NCBI GenBank assembly: GCA_002338525.1
Contig: DDIM01000006.1
Location: 52,748 to 116,747, forward strand
Length of the DNA: 64,000 bases
DNA from: Micavibrio sp. UBA1850
GTDB lineage: Bacteria; Pseudomonadota; Alphaproteobacteria; Micavibrionales; Micavibrionaceae
Direction: 5' to 3'
Under the pieces are notes generated by a model. That model had not been told where the DNA came from, did not search any database, and saw only the letters and a list, made by a program, of their open reading frames with translations. The position numbers and the translations under genes are program-made. Within the stretch, counting starts at the first letter, position 1, and each line of letters opens with the position of its first letter. Shown one piece after another: positions 33,669 to 41,349 of the stretch.

Positions 33669-34733
33669 TTAAAGTTTTCCTTTTTTCTGATATACATAAG
33701 AAATAATCTCCGCAACGGCCTTGTACAGCTCGGTTGGGATAACATCGTCAATTTCGACAGTGTCGTATAATGTTCGCGCAAGCGGGCGATCCTCGTACAA
33801 TATGATGTCGTGCTCTTTGGCAACTTCTCGGATACGCATCGCTACATTATCAACCCCTTTGGCGACAACGACCGGCGCATCACTTACGGATGTATCGTAT
33901 TTGAGGGCAATAGAAAAGTGTGTAGGGTTTGTGATAATGACGTCCGCCTCGGGCACAGCTTGCATCATGCGCTGTCGGGCTTTTTCCATACGGAGTTGGC
34001 GTAATTTGGATTTAACCAGCGGGTCACCCTCGCTTTGGCGGTGTTCGTCTTTAATCTCTTGCTTAGTCATGCGCATTTTTTCGTAATGCTTATACCGTTG
34101 GTACAAAAGGTCAATAATTGCAACGACGAGCAAAACAATTAAAATCCCTGCCATCATACGAAGGACAAGCCCTTTTATTTCCATGAGTAGATCCGGCCAT
34201 GGAAGCGCGATCGTGTGATCGAGGGCGTTGAGGTAGGGGCGAACCATTAAATACCCAACAGCTCCTACCGCTGATAGCTTCAAAAGCCCCTTGGCAAAAT
34301 CCATAAGGGATTGCCCAGAAAACAGACGGCCAAACCCCTTAATAGGAGATATTTTTGATGGGTCTGGTTTGAGGCTTTCAAACGCAAAGAGGGGGCCAAC
34401 TTGCGCAAAAGGCCCTATAAAGGCGGCAAAAAGCAGCAATAAGAAAGGGAGTAGCAAAATCGACATAACTGTCCAAAAGCTGTCTTTTAAAAGTAAAAAA
34501 CCGCCAGGTATGGAGGGAAACGCATGTGCCATTTCGATATATGTTTGTAGATGGGCATAAAGCCGATCAAACATCGGCCCCATTAAAAACCCAACAAGGA
34601 TTGTCGCCGCCAACAACATCACCCAATTGTTGATCTCACGGCTAAGCGCTACCTGTCCCTTTTTTCGACTGTCTTCGAGTTTTTTGGGGGTAGGCTCTTC
34701 GGTTTTTTCGGTTTTATCCGGTTCGTCTGACAT
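33669..34733 (-). CDS. flhB: Flagellar export switch protein FlhB
   Basis: FlhB is the membrane component of the flagellar type III export gate that switches substrate class. The N-terminus EKTEEPTPKKLEDSRKKGQVALSRE is a family signature, followed by four membrane segments (about 35-55, 85-110, 145-165, 185-210). The cytoplasmic domain contains the autocleavage motif NPTH within DVIITNPTHFSIALKYD, and EIDDVIPTELYKAVAEIISYVY at the end. Length is 354 residues. It lies 15 bases after fliR on the same strand, a common pairing. Confidence 0.96.
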   Translation of the reverse strand: MSDEPDKTEKTEEPTPKKLEDSRKKGQVALSREINNWVMLLAATILVGFLMGPMFDRLYAHLQTYIEMAHAFPSIPGGFLLLKDSFWTVMSILLLPFLLLLFAAFIGPFAQVGPLFAFESLKPDPSKISPIKGFGRLFSGQSLMDFAKGLLKLSAVGAVGYLMVRPYLNALDHTIALPWPDLLMEIKGLVLRMMAGILIVLLVVAIIDLLYQRYKHYEKMRMTKQEIKDEHRQSEGDPLVKSKLRQLRMEKARQRMMQAVPEADVIITNPTHFSIALKYDTSVSDAPVVVAKGVDNVAMRIREVAKEHDIILYEDRPLARTLYDTVEIDDVIPTELYKAVAEIISYVYQKKGKL

Positions 34734-34748
34734 ACTAACTCTTTTACA

Positions 34749-35519
34749 CTATCTCCCCGAAAAAAAGAAATAGAGCCCCTCCTCATAAAATGAAAGCCAG
34801 TACATTAGCCCCGACGAAATAGTAAGCGCCATGATGACAAAGGCAATGAGCAGCTGTGCCGGAATGGCAATCATAAAGACTTGAACTTGTGGCATAAGAC
34901 GCGCCAACACACCCATACCAATATATAAAACGGTGATTACAACGATAAGCGGGGCTGCAATGTGAATGCCTGCTGCAAATGCCGTCCCGACCGCGCGTGA
35001 TGCAAGCTGCGCCATGCCACCTTTGTCAGGCATATCACCTATAGGAAACGTTTCGTAACTATTTACAATCCCCAGTATAAAAAGATGGTGCAGATCTGTG
35101 ACAAAAATAAGCAGCATACCCGTGATGATCAAAAATGCACCAAATATAGACCCTTGAGACGCAAAGGCAGGGTTAAAAAGCTGTGCGTTTGCAAGACCGG
35201 CTTGCATTGAAATCATCATACCTGCGGTATCAAGTGCCATCATTAAAATACGAGAAATCATACCGATAAACGCACCAATGACAAACTCTGAGATAAGCAA
35301 CCCAAACATTTCAAATGCCGGTGGTATGCCGCCGGGTAAGTAATTTTGAACAAGAGGGGCGATCACAAGCGTCAACCCTAAGGCAAAAAACAGTCTCACA
35401 CGAGTAGGGGTATAACTATCCCCCACACCAGGCATAAGATAGACAGCCGTACCCACACGCACAAATGTTAGCATAAATGCAAAAACGCCTGTTTCGATAA
35501 ATGTTGTGAGTTGGTCCAT
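34749..35519 (-). CDS. fliR: Flagellar export gate protein FliR
   Basis: FliR is part of the FliPQR export gate in the flagellar basal body. About six membrane segments are visible, with typical stretches FMLTFVRVGTAVYLMPGVGD, RLFFALGLTLVIAPL, FVIGAFIGMISRILMMALDTAGMMISMQ and GLANAQLFNPA. The C-terminus FYEEGLYFFFSGR is also usual. Length is 256 residues. It heads a fliR-flhB pair; the rest of the gate (fliP, fliQ) is encoded elsewhere in the window. Confidence 0.94.
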   Translation of the reverse strand: MDQLTTFIETGVFAFMLTFVRVGTAVYLMPGVGDSYTPTRVRLFFALGLTLVIAPLVQNYLPGGIPPAFEMFGLLISEFVIGAFIGMISRILMMALDTAGMMISMQAGLANAQLFNPAFASQGSIFGAFLIITGMLLIFVTDLHHLFILGIVNSYETFPIGDMPDKGGMAQLASRAVGTAFAAGIHIAAPLIVVITVLYIGMGVLARLMPQVQVFMIAIPAQLLIAFVIMALTISSGLMYWLSFYEEGLYFFFSGR

Positions 35520-35626
35520 ACCGTTACTTTAGCACGCCGAAAAAAAGTTGAAAGCCTCTTCACTAATCTATTAACTGTGCTAGTTATATCATGAACTATA
35601 AGTTTTAAGTGATGCGGAGCTATAAA

Positions 35627-36139
35627 TTGAAAGAAGAAAGTAGAAAAGACTTTAGCAACAGCCAATTTTACATGCTGCGTTGTCTCATCGCCATGGCGCA
35701 TGCCGATGGTATTGTGTGTCGTAAAGAGCGCGCCTATCTAAAAAGCCTCATGGAAAAACAGGCAATAAGCGATGAGCAGCTTGAGATAATTGAAGAGGAT
35801 ATAAAATCTCCACAACATATCGGTGAGCTGCTAGCTCATGTCAATGAGCCTCAATTTAGAGCGCAAATCATTCATTTTGCACGTATCATGGCCTATAAAG
35901 ACGGCGTTTTTGATGAAAACGAAAATAGCCTTTTAGAAAAACTACGTTTTTACACCACGCAAGGCATTGATGTTGAGGGCATTAAGGGACAAGTGGCCGA
36001 GGCGCTGAAATCCGATATCTTATCGCACGACATTAAGATTGAAAATAATCGTCCTCAAAAAGGCGGGCATATCATCCCTTGGTTTCAGTTGTTAGATGAC
36101 ACATGCAATTTATTCGGTACTGATTTATTAAGTGAGTAG
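35627..36139 (+). CDS. TerB-like acidic protein
   Basis: About 170 residues, all-helical in appearance. The repeated metal-binding-like pattern LRCLIAMAHADGIVCRKERAYLKSL and ARIMAYKDGVFDENENSLLEKL is characteristic of TerB/DjlA-N-type domains (acidic D-G-x-[IV]-x3-E), whose role is poorly defined. Starts: TTG at 35627 has GGAG seven bases before it, while GTG 35609 and ATG 35612 have weaker sites. The TerB-like domain begins near residue 15. It is followed 6 bases later by a hydrolase on the same strand, and the pair lies opposed between fliQ and fliR. A flagellar link is only positional. Confidence 0.72.
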   Translation: MKEESRKDFSNSQFYMLRCLIAMAHADGIVCRKERAYLKSLMEKQAISDEQLEIIEEDIKSPQHIGELLAHVNEPQFRAQIIHFARIMAYKDGVFDENENSLLEKLRFYTTQGIDVEGIKGQVAEALKSDILSHDIKIENNRPQKGGHIIPWFQLLDDTCNLFGTDLLSE

Positions 36140-36145
36140 GTATAG

Positions 36146-36973
36146 ATGCTAAATGCGCTGAAAAAAGCTCTTCTTGTCCTCGTCTTATTTTACTTCGCAT
36201 TTCTGCTGTTCTTATATATCAACCAAAGGGATTTTTTATATCATCCTGACCCTAAGGCGCCTGATACTGCGATCTTGCGTGGTGTTGATTTTGAAACCGT
36301 TACTGTTAAAACATCGGACGGCATAGATTTAAACGGTTGGTATATTCCTGCTAAGGGTGAAAAACAAACCCTTGTCGTTTTTCATGGAAATTCTGGAAAC
36401 TTCGGTGATCGCGTAGGTAAGCTATCAGAGTATGTTGAGAGGGGCTATGGCGTGTTATTTACGGAGTACCGTGGATTTGCAGGAAACGCAGGAACCCCGA
36501 GCGAGCAAGGGTTATACAAAGATGCACGCGCCTTTATGGCATATATTGGTGACAAACAAATAGATGACATTGTGATATACGGTGAGTCAATTGGAACGGG
36601 CGTTGCCGTAAAAATGGCATATGAAAATGCTCGAATGGCCAAAGGGTCTCATAAGAATGACATAAAAGCAGTAGTTCTTGAGGCGGGCTACAGTGCCATG
36701 AGCGATATCGCCGCGTCTCATTATCCAGTGTTTCCCGTCAAACTCTTGTTGAAAGACAAATTTGACGCACGCGCCTACATTGCAGATATACAAGTCCCCC
36801 TGCTAATAGTGCATGGTAGTGATGATACGATCATACCAATTGAGGTCGCACGTCAGCTGTTTGATGCGGCACAACAACCCAAAACGTTTTTGGAGCGAGA
36901 GGGCGCAGGCCACAACAATTTATATGACCATGGCGCGCTAGAGGGTGTTTTAGAATTTATAGAAGAGCTTTAA
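36146..36973 (+). CDS. Membrane-anchored alpha/beta hydrolase
   Basis: This 275-residue serine hydrolase has one N-terminal membrane anchor (about 7-24) and an alpha/beta hydrolase fold of the Bem46/YqkD type. Visible are VVFHGNSGNFGDR (oxyanion HG), FTEYRGFAGNAGTPSEQGLYKD, the nucleophile elbow YGESIGTG (Ser about 148), a late Asp in IVHGSDDTIIP and the catalytic His in EGAGHNNLYDHG. Bem46-like enzymes have ill-defined substrates. It forms a unit with the TerB-like gene and converges with fliQ, with only four bases between the two stops. Confidence 0.85.
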   Translation: MLNALKKALLVLVLFYFAFLLFLYINQRDFLYHPDPKAPDTAILRGVDFETVTVKTSDGIDLNGWYIPAKGEKQTLVVFHGNSGNFGDRVGKLSEYVERGYGVLFTEYRGFAGNAGTPSEQGLYKDARAFMAYIGDKQIDDIVIYGESIGTGVAVKMAYENARMAKGSHKNDIKAVVLEAGYSAMSDIAASHYPVFPVKLLLKDKFDARAYIADIQVPLLIVHGSDDTIIPIEVARQLFDAAQQPKTFLEREGAGHNNLYDHGALEGVLEFIEEL

Positions 36974-36977
36974 ACGC

Positions 36978-37244
36978 CTATCCAATACCGATAATTTTAT
37001 CGGCAAGACGCTCCATAAATGCAATCAAGATAAGAGCAAAGCTTGGTAGCGTAACAGCGATGGCAACGAAAATTGCAAGAATTTTAGGAACAAACACAAG
37101 AGTGATTTCTTGGACTTGCGTCAATGCCTGAAGCAATGCAATCAAAACACCAACGACCAAGCCGATCAGCATGATAGGCGTACTGATTTGTACAGTAATC
37201 CATATGGCCTCGGTAATTAGATCAAGTATTTCTTGTTGTTCCAT
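36978..37244 (-). CDS. fliQ: Flagellar export gate protein FliQ
   Basis: FliQ is the small two-helix subunit of the FliPQR export gate. This 88-residue protein has two membrane segments (about 17-38 and 52-73) and the family stretches PIMLIGLVVGVLIALLQALTQVQEITLVFVPKI. Its length is normal. It is the last gene of the flgB-flgC-fliE-fliQ group; fliR, often next to it, is displaced by the opposed TerB/hydrolase pair. Confidence 0.95.
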   Translation of the reverse strand: MEQQEILDLITEAIWITVQISTPIMLIGLVVGVLIALLQALTQVQEITLVFVPKILAIFVAIAVTLPSFALILIAFMERLADKIIGIG

Positions 37245-37330
37245 ACGACGATCGTAGCGATTTTTTTTATGAAAGTATAGGAGGAATTGAGCTTAGCCCA
37301 ACGCATAATTTTGATGCGCAAAAATAATGG

Positions 37331-37639
37331 TTATATCGGCATTCTTAATACTTCTTGAAGCGCGCTCACCATACGGTCACGAACCGCAACGGTTGTTTGA
37401 AGCGTAAGCTCGGCAGCCGTTACGGCCTGTACAACGTCATTGAGGTCTGCATCACCTGTAATGGCCTGAGCAGAGACTTTTTCACTTTGTTCCATGACGT
37501 TAAGGGCGCTTTGTGCGCTGTTACGGATTAACTCACCAAATGACGCACCATTGCCTGCCGCTTGTTTTGCCGCAGAATTATTGACCCCACCCGCTGGTGA
37601 GATATTCGTAAGAATCGATGGTGCAATAATATTGTTCAT
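37331..37639 (-). CDS. fliE: Flagellar hook-basal body protein FliE
   Basis: FliE links the MS ring to the proximal rod. At 102 residues it has the normal size, with the conserved SFGELIRNSAQSALNVMEQSEKVSAQAITGDADLNDVVQAVTAAELTLQTTVAVRDRMVSALQEVLRMPI second half, in which the pattern DLNDVV-x4-AEL is diagnostic. It follows flgC by 50 bases and precedes fliQ by 86. Confidence 0.94.
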   Translation of the reverse strand: MNNIIAPSILTNISPAGGVNNSAAKQAAGNGASFGELIRNSAQSALNVMEQSEKVSAQAITGDADLNDVVQAVTAAELTLQTTVAVRDRMVSALQEVLRMPI

Positions 37640-37689
37640 TTAATATATCTCCGTAATTTTTACATTATATCACAAGTGAGAATTTTTTT

Positions 37690-38103
37690 CTACCTAATGA
37701 CGTCAATTGTTCTAAGCATCATTTCACGTGATGTTTCAACCATACCCAAATTGGCCTCATACGAGCGCTGCGCCTCTCTCATATCCATCATCTCAACAAG
37801 TTTATTCACGTTTGGCATGTTCACATATCCGCCTTCATCTGCAGCAGGGTGGTCAGGCATGTATTTTCTGATAAACTGATTATCCTTTACCTTTTCAACG
37901 TCATCAACTTCGACAACTCTAGAATCAAGCTCGCGATCCATAACATTTTTAAATGTAATGATCTGACGAACATAAGGGCTTTCGCCTGGTGCGCTGGGGG
38001 CTGTATCCGCGTTCGCAACGTTTTCAGCAACAACACGTATACGCTCACCTTGTGCGCGCATGCCGTGTGATGAAATTGTCATTGTTGTGAATAAATCTGC
38101 CAT
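37690..38103 (-). CDS. flgC: Flagellar basal-body rod protein FlgC
   Basis: FlgC is a proximal rod subunit secreted through the export gate. The N-terminus has ISSHGMRAQGERIRVVAENVANADT, the rod-protein signature, and the C-terminal helix has VNKLVEMMDMREAQRSYEANLGMVETSREMMLRTIDVIR, which packs with the N-helix. At 137 residues the length is normal. It lies 59 bases downstream of flgB. Confidence 0.95.
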   Translation of the reverse strand: MADLFTTMTISSHGMRAQGERIRVVAENVANADTAPSAPGESPYVRQIITFKNVMDRELDSRVVEVDDVEKVKDNQFIRKYMPDHPAADEGGYVNMPNVNKLVEMMDMREAQRSYEANLGMVETSREMMLRTIDVIR

Positions 38104-38162
38104 TTTGTGTCTCCTTAAATTCTTGTCCTACGTCCTATGTGTCGTCTTATTACTGTTCCTGC

Positions 38163-38579
38163 TTACTGGCCCTGATTGCCTATTGCCGTTCTTAGCATTC
38201 CGACATTTTTCTTCATAATATTAACCATGAAGCTGTGATTGATACTGTTTTCAGTTGATTTAAGCATTTGCTCTTCCAAAATCACGGCATTCTTTCCTGG
38301 TGCGACTTCGTATGTAATTCTTTGTTTACCGCTACGAGCATCTTCAACTTCGTTATTTGCAGGCATATGGCCAGCACGTGTTGATTCCATGCGCACAGTC
38401 TTTGTATCTTTTGTTACGTTTGTTAAAACACGACCAAAATCAACTTCGCTCAATTCTTTTGGGCGATAGTTAGGTGTATCGGCATTTGCAATATTTTGTG
38501 CTATAACTTTTTGGCTGTGATCAAGGTAATCCATCTTGGCACCCAAAGCGTTGAAAAGTGATATATTTTGCATTGTCAT
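38163..38579 (-). CDS. flgB: Flagellar basal-body rod protein FlgB
   Basis: FlgB is a proximal rod subunit. LFNALGAKMDYLDHSQKVIAQNIANADTPNYRPKEL and the C-terminal helix EEQMLKSTENSINHSFMVNIMKKNVGMLRTAIG are characteristic. The reading frame is open much further upstream (to 38753), but that part would run through the divergent gene and its promoter. The sigma-54 promoter at 38624-38641 puts the transcript start near 38613, so the start must be an ATG at 38594, 38579 or 38573. The 38579 choice gives 138 residues. Confidence 0.92.
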   Translation of the reverse strand: MTMQNISLFNALGAKMDYLDHSQKVIAQNIANADTPNYRPKELSEVDFGRVLTNVTKDTKTVRMESTRAGHMPANNEVEDARSGKQRITYEVAPGKNAVILEEQMLKSTENSINHSFMVNIMKKNVGMLRTAIGNQGQ

Positions 38580-38623
38580 TTTTTTTCGACCCATTTTTAT
38601 TTGTTGTTCGTGTAAATAGTATA

Positions 38624-38641
38624 AGCAGGAAGCGTGCCAAG
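38624..38641 (-). promoter_or_regulatory. Sigma-54 promoter for flgB operon
   Basis: The - strand reads TTGGCACGCTTCCTGCTT, an almost ideal match to the sigma-54 consensus YTGGCACGN4TTGCW (one difference, C for the first T of TTGC). The invariant GG (38638-38637) and GC (38626-38625) are exactly ten bases apart. It would drive flgB-flgC-fliE-fliQ. It overlaps the ribosome binding site of the divergent gene at 38641. Confidence 0.85.
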
Positions 38642-39072
38642 TGAGTAATCCCCCAACATTTGATGACGGAATAGACACGAAGGATGATCTAACCCCTTTA
38701 AACTCAAGGAAAATTAACGATTCCGAGTTGGCAAGCGCCGTCGCAGTCGCCATTCAATCAATAGAGGGGAAAAATGTGCCCCCCCGCATTACGGCAGCAG
38801 GAAGGGGAAAAATTGCCGAGCAGATTTTGCAGCTGGCTTTTGATGCGGGTATAAATGTGCGTGAAGACAAGGATTTGGTTGAAATCCTTGCAAAAATAGA
38901 GCTTGATAGTCCAATACCCTCTGAGGCGTTCATGGCTGTTGCTGAGGTTTTGTCGTATGTGTTTAAGGCCAATGGGGAACCTGAACCGTTCAACGCTATA
39001 TTGGAAGACTTTCTTCAACATGAGCGCGATGCACAGCAGGATACGAAGCATAAGGCCCATGAATCTGAGTAA
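38641..39072 (+). CDS. FlhB C-terminal-domain paralogue (FlhX-like)
   Basis: This 143-residue protein starts with GTG after AGGAAG. Residues about 46-112 line up with the cytoplasmic domain of FlhB: PPRITAAGRGKIAEQILQLAFDAGINVREDKDLVEILAKIELDSPIPSEAFMAVAEVLSYVFKANG against the matching end of FlhB in this window. There are no membrane segments and no NPTH cleavage site, so it corresponds only to the part after cleavage (FlhB-CC). Such stand-alone paralogues (FlhX, YlqH) can partly replace FlhB-CC in some bacteria. The N-terminal ~40 and C-terminal ~25 residues are polar and likely flexible. It heads a group with a small coiled-coil gene, fliO and fliP. Confidence 0.85.
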   Translation: MSNPPTFDDGIDTKDDLTPLNSRKINDSELASAVAVAIQSIEGKNVPPRITAAGRGKIAEQILQLAFDAGINVREDKDLVEILAKIELDSPIPSEAFMAVAEVLSYVFKANGEPEPFNAILEDFLQHERDAQQDTKHKAHESE

Positions 39073-39087
39073 AAAAGGCGATAGCGC

Positions 39088-39360
39088 ATGACTGACATAC
39101 AAATTTTCCTAACAGAGCTTGATAAGCAAAAAGAACGTATTGACGGCGCAATACAAGAAATTAGCGCAGGCCAAATCCCCAACATGTCAGACATCGAGCG
39201 TGACCTTACAGCCATTGCAGGGGCAATCGAAACGGCCCCTCCGCACATTGCTAAACAAACCGAGCAACCCTTGCGCGATGTTATCTCGCGTCTTGAAACG
39301 CTAGTGGCAAGCATTCAGGACTTTCAAACACAACTAAAAAACACACAAACTGATAATTAA
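39088..39360 (+). CDS. Small coiled-coil protein in flagellar group
   Basis: An unrecognised 90-residue protein, acidic and helical, with heptad-like stretches (FLTELDKQKERIDGAIQEI; LRDVISRLETLVASIQDFQTQL). No membrane segment or signal peptide is seen. It lies 15 bases after the FlhB paralogue and 17 bases before fliO, so it is probably co-transcribed. Small helical proteins in this setting are often export chaperones (FlgN/FliT-like), but there is no motif to support that choice. Confidence 0.7.
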   Translation: MTDIQIFLTELDKQKERIDGAIQEISAGQIPNMSDIERDLTAIAGAIETAPPHIAKQTEQPLRDVISRLETLVASIQDFQTQLKNTQTDN

Positions 39361-39377
39361 GCAGGAGGAAAGAGAGT

Positions 39378-39692
39378 ATGGATCTTCAAACAATCATTCA
39401 GTTTCTACTCGCGCTCCTTCTCGTTTTGGTTATGATGGGCGGACTTGCCCTTATTTTACGATTTGTCGGTGGGGTGAGGCATATGCCGCTCAATAAAGAC
39501 AAGCGATTAAAAATTGTTGAAAGCTTAACGATTGATCATAAACGTCGCATTGTTTTGTTACGTCGTGACAACCAAGAGCATTTAATCGCATTGGGTCCCA
39601 ACAGTGAAACTGTTATTGAGACAAACATTTTGGCACAAGATATTAAAATACAAGATACGGACGTAAAGGGAGACATTAAAAGTGAAGTTTAA
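39378..39692 (+). CDS. fliO: Flagellar biosynthesis protein FliO
   Basis: FliO is a small bitopic protein that helps assemble the FliP ring of the export gate. It has one membrane segment at about residues 8-30, then a basic loop and a beta-rich domain with the pattern LKIVESLTIDHKRRIVLLRRDNQEHLIALGP, typical of FliO (LxVVExLxLDxRRRLVLVRRDxxEHLLLIGP). At 104 residues the length is normal. It overlaps fliP by 11 bases, and the RBS GGAGG precedes its start. Confidence 0.9.
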   Translation: MDLQTIIQFLLALLLVLVMMGGLALILRFVGGVRHMPLNKDKRLKIVESLTIDHKRRIVLLRRDNQEHLIALGPNSETVIETNILAQDIKIQDTDVKGDIKSEV

Positions 39693-40467
39693 ACCGACAA
39701 AAATCTTGCCTTTGCTATCCCTCGCATTTGCACTTCTTCTGATCCCTGCCGAAGTCTTTGCCCAAGCCATTACCATTGATATGGGAAGCGAAAGCCAAGG
39801 GTCAGTTACGGGTCGTGTGGTTCAGTTAATTGCCATCATGACAGTGTTGTCACTGGCGCCTTCAATACTCGTTATGATGACATCATTTACACGTATTGTC
39901 GTCGTGTTCTCATTCCTCAGAACGGCTATTGGTATTCAACAAACACCGCCCAACACCGTTTTGATTTCGCTTGCGTTGTTTTTGACATTTTTCATCATGG
40001 CACCAACCTTTGAGGCAGCCTACAACCAAGGGTTAGAGCCGCTTATTAATGAAGAAATTGATGAAATGGAGGCGTTTGACCGTACGGTTGAGCCATTCAA
40101 GGCCTTTATGCTCAAGCATGTTCGTGAAAAAGATTTGGTTTTGTTCAATGATATGAACGGTGGCCAGGAATATGAAGAGCTTCAAGAGATTCCGCTTCAA
40201 GTGGTCGTGCCTGCCTTTATGATTTCTGAGCTGCGTCGCGCCTTTGAAATAGGCTTTATGATTTTCTTGCCGTTTTTGGTCATTGATATGGTGACAGCGG
40301 CTATTTTGATGTCGATGGGTATGATGATGTTACCACCCGTTATGATCTCTTTGCCGTTCAAGATTGTCTTCTTCGTGCTTGTTGATGGGTGGAATTTAAT
40401 TGCAGGCTCACTGGTACAAAGCTTTGACATCGTGCCAGTTAGCGCCCCGACCTCAGAAACTGGATAA
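39682..40467 (+). CDS. fliP: Flagellar export gate protein FliP
   Basis: FliP is the main pore-forming subunit of the FliPQR gate. A cleavable signal peptide (LLSLAFALLLIPAEVFAQ) is followed by four membrane segments. Diagnostic stretches are LAPSILVMMTSFTRIVVVFSFLRTAIGIQQTPPN, MAPTFEAAYNQGLEPL, VVVPAFMISELRRAFEIGFMIFLPFLVIDMV and MGMMMLPPVMISLPFKIVFFVLVDGW. Length is 261 residues. Start is GTG at 39682, within the end of fliO, after GGGAG. Confidence 0.95.
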   Translation: MKFKPTKILPLLSLAFALLLIPAEVFAQAITIDMGSESQGSVTGRVVQLIAIMTVLSLAPSILVMMTSFTRIVVVFSFLRTAIGIQQTPPNTVLISLALFLTFFIMAPTFEAAYNQGLEPLINEEIDEMEAFDRTVEPFKAFMLKHVREKDLVLFNDMNGGQEYEELQEIPLQVVVPAFMISELRRAFEIGFMIFLPFLVIDMVTAAILMSMGMMMLPPVMISLPFKIVFFVLVDGWNLIAGSLVQSFDIVPVSAPTSETG

Positions 40468-40491
40468 CATTAAAAGTTATGAAAATAATTG

Positions 40492-40520
40492 TTGACGTAA
40501 TTATATTGCCTGATTAGTGT
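40492..40520 (+). promoter_or_regulatory. Possible promoter of the PemK-like gene
   Basis: TTGACG (40492-40497) is followed after 17 bases by TAGTGT (40515-40520). The -35 is a good match; the -10 is weak (3 of 6). It lies about 45 bases before the ATG at 40565. Confidence 0.3.
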
Positions 40521-40564
40521 GTATTCCGCAACAAATACATACTTATATCCAGTAAAGGTGCGCG

Positions 40565-41344
40565 ATGACGTTAAAACAAGCAACAATCGATCCGTTTTCT
40601 AGACCCGCAGTGATGTGCTCTAAACTCAAAGAGGGCGACATCATTAGATGTAAAATACCAACAGACTACAATCGTGATGGTGATGTCAAAGACATCTTTA
40701 GATATTCTGTAGTATTAGGTGTTCGTATCAATAAAGACACGTGCATGACGTCCCATGTCTACGTGATGAGATGTGCTTATAAAACATTAAGTTTTGATAA
40801 CAATACCGACATCAAGCTAGCAAGTAACGAATATAGCGTGGGTAAGAATACGAGCAGCGAAATATCAGTAAAGACAAAAAGAATAGATATGGTACCTGTC
40901 ATGAAAGACTTTTTCAAAAATGGTGCTGTTGAGAAGGTTGGGGAAATACACCCAAGAGCATTTCAGAAACTACAACAAGCAATAGATTTGGGACAAAAAA
41001 GCCAAAATGATAGTGAGCGAAACGTTTTTCCTGACCCTGTTGTCAAAAGTTGGGTTGTGCCAGACTTGATGTGTGAAAATTTGAATGATGGCAAAGGCGT
41101 TCTTGCGGCTGAGTATTTGCCATGGCATATGCCCTCAGATAAAGATATTGAGCTCATTCACGAAAATTTGTTTTTAGATACATCTGCTGAAGATTTCACA
41201 GAAGATAACTCTAACGAGGATGAGCAGAATAGAGACTTTGACATGAGCTGCCTTGCAAAGCCAAGAAAGACTAAAGCGCAAAGACGTGCCACACGAAAAG
41301 CGAATACTGCAAATGCTTATAAGAAAGCTATGAGGTACGGTTAA
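40565..41344 (+). CDS. PemK/MazF-like protein of unknown role
   Basis: A 259-residue protein not recognised as a named family. Its N-terminal half recalls the PemK/MazF growth-inhibitor fold: a beta strand EGDIIRCKIP (about residues 22-31), then FRYSVVLGVR (about 45-54), a long beta region, and an ISVKTKRIDMVPVMKDFF stretch. The usual catalytic residues cannot be assigned with certainty. The second half is acidic and then ends in a very basic tail (KPRKTKAQRRATRKANTANAYKK), which may bind nucleic acid. It has its own possible promoter and lies alone between fliP and the convergent TPR gene. No antitoxin-like gene is adjacent. Confidence 0.55.
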   Translation: MTLKQATIDPFSRPAVMCSKLKEGDIIRCKIPTDYNRDGDVKDIFRYSVVLGVRINKDTCMTSHVYVMRCAYKTLSFDNNTDIKLASNEYSVGKNTSSEISVKTKRIDMVPVMKDFFKNGAVEKVGEIHPRAFQKLQQAIDLGQKSQNDSERNVFPDPVVKSWVVPDLMCENLNDGKGVLAAEYLPWHMPSDKDIELIHENLFLDTSAEDFTEDNSNEDEQNRDFDMSCLAKPRKTKAQRRATRKANTANAYKKAMRYG

Positions 41345-41349
41345 TGAAC

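Noticed and set aside
36978..37010. A perfect inverted repeat (CCGATAA / TTATCGG) near the end of fliQ, possibly a terminator.
   Set aside because: It lies within the coding sequence, has only three bases in the loop and no T run after it.
38580..38753. The reading frame of flgB is open to 38753, which would add about 58 residues.
   Set aside because: The extra part crosses the sigma-54 promoter and the divergent gene, and does not resemble FlgB.
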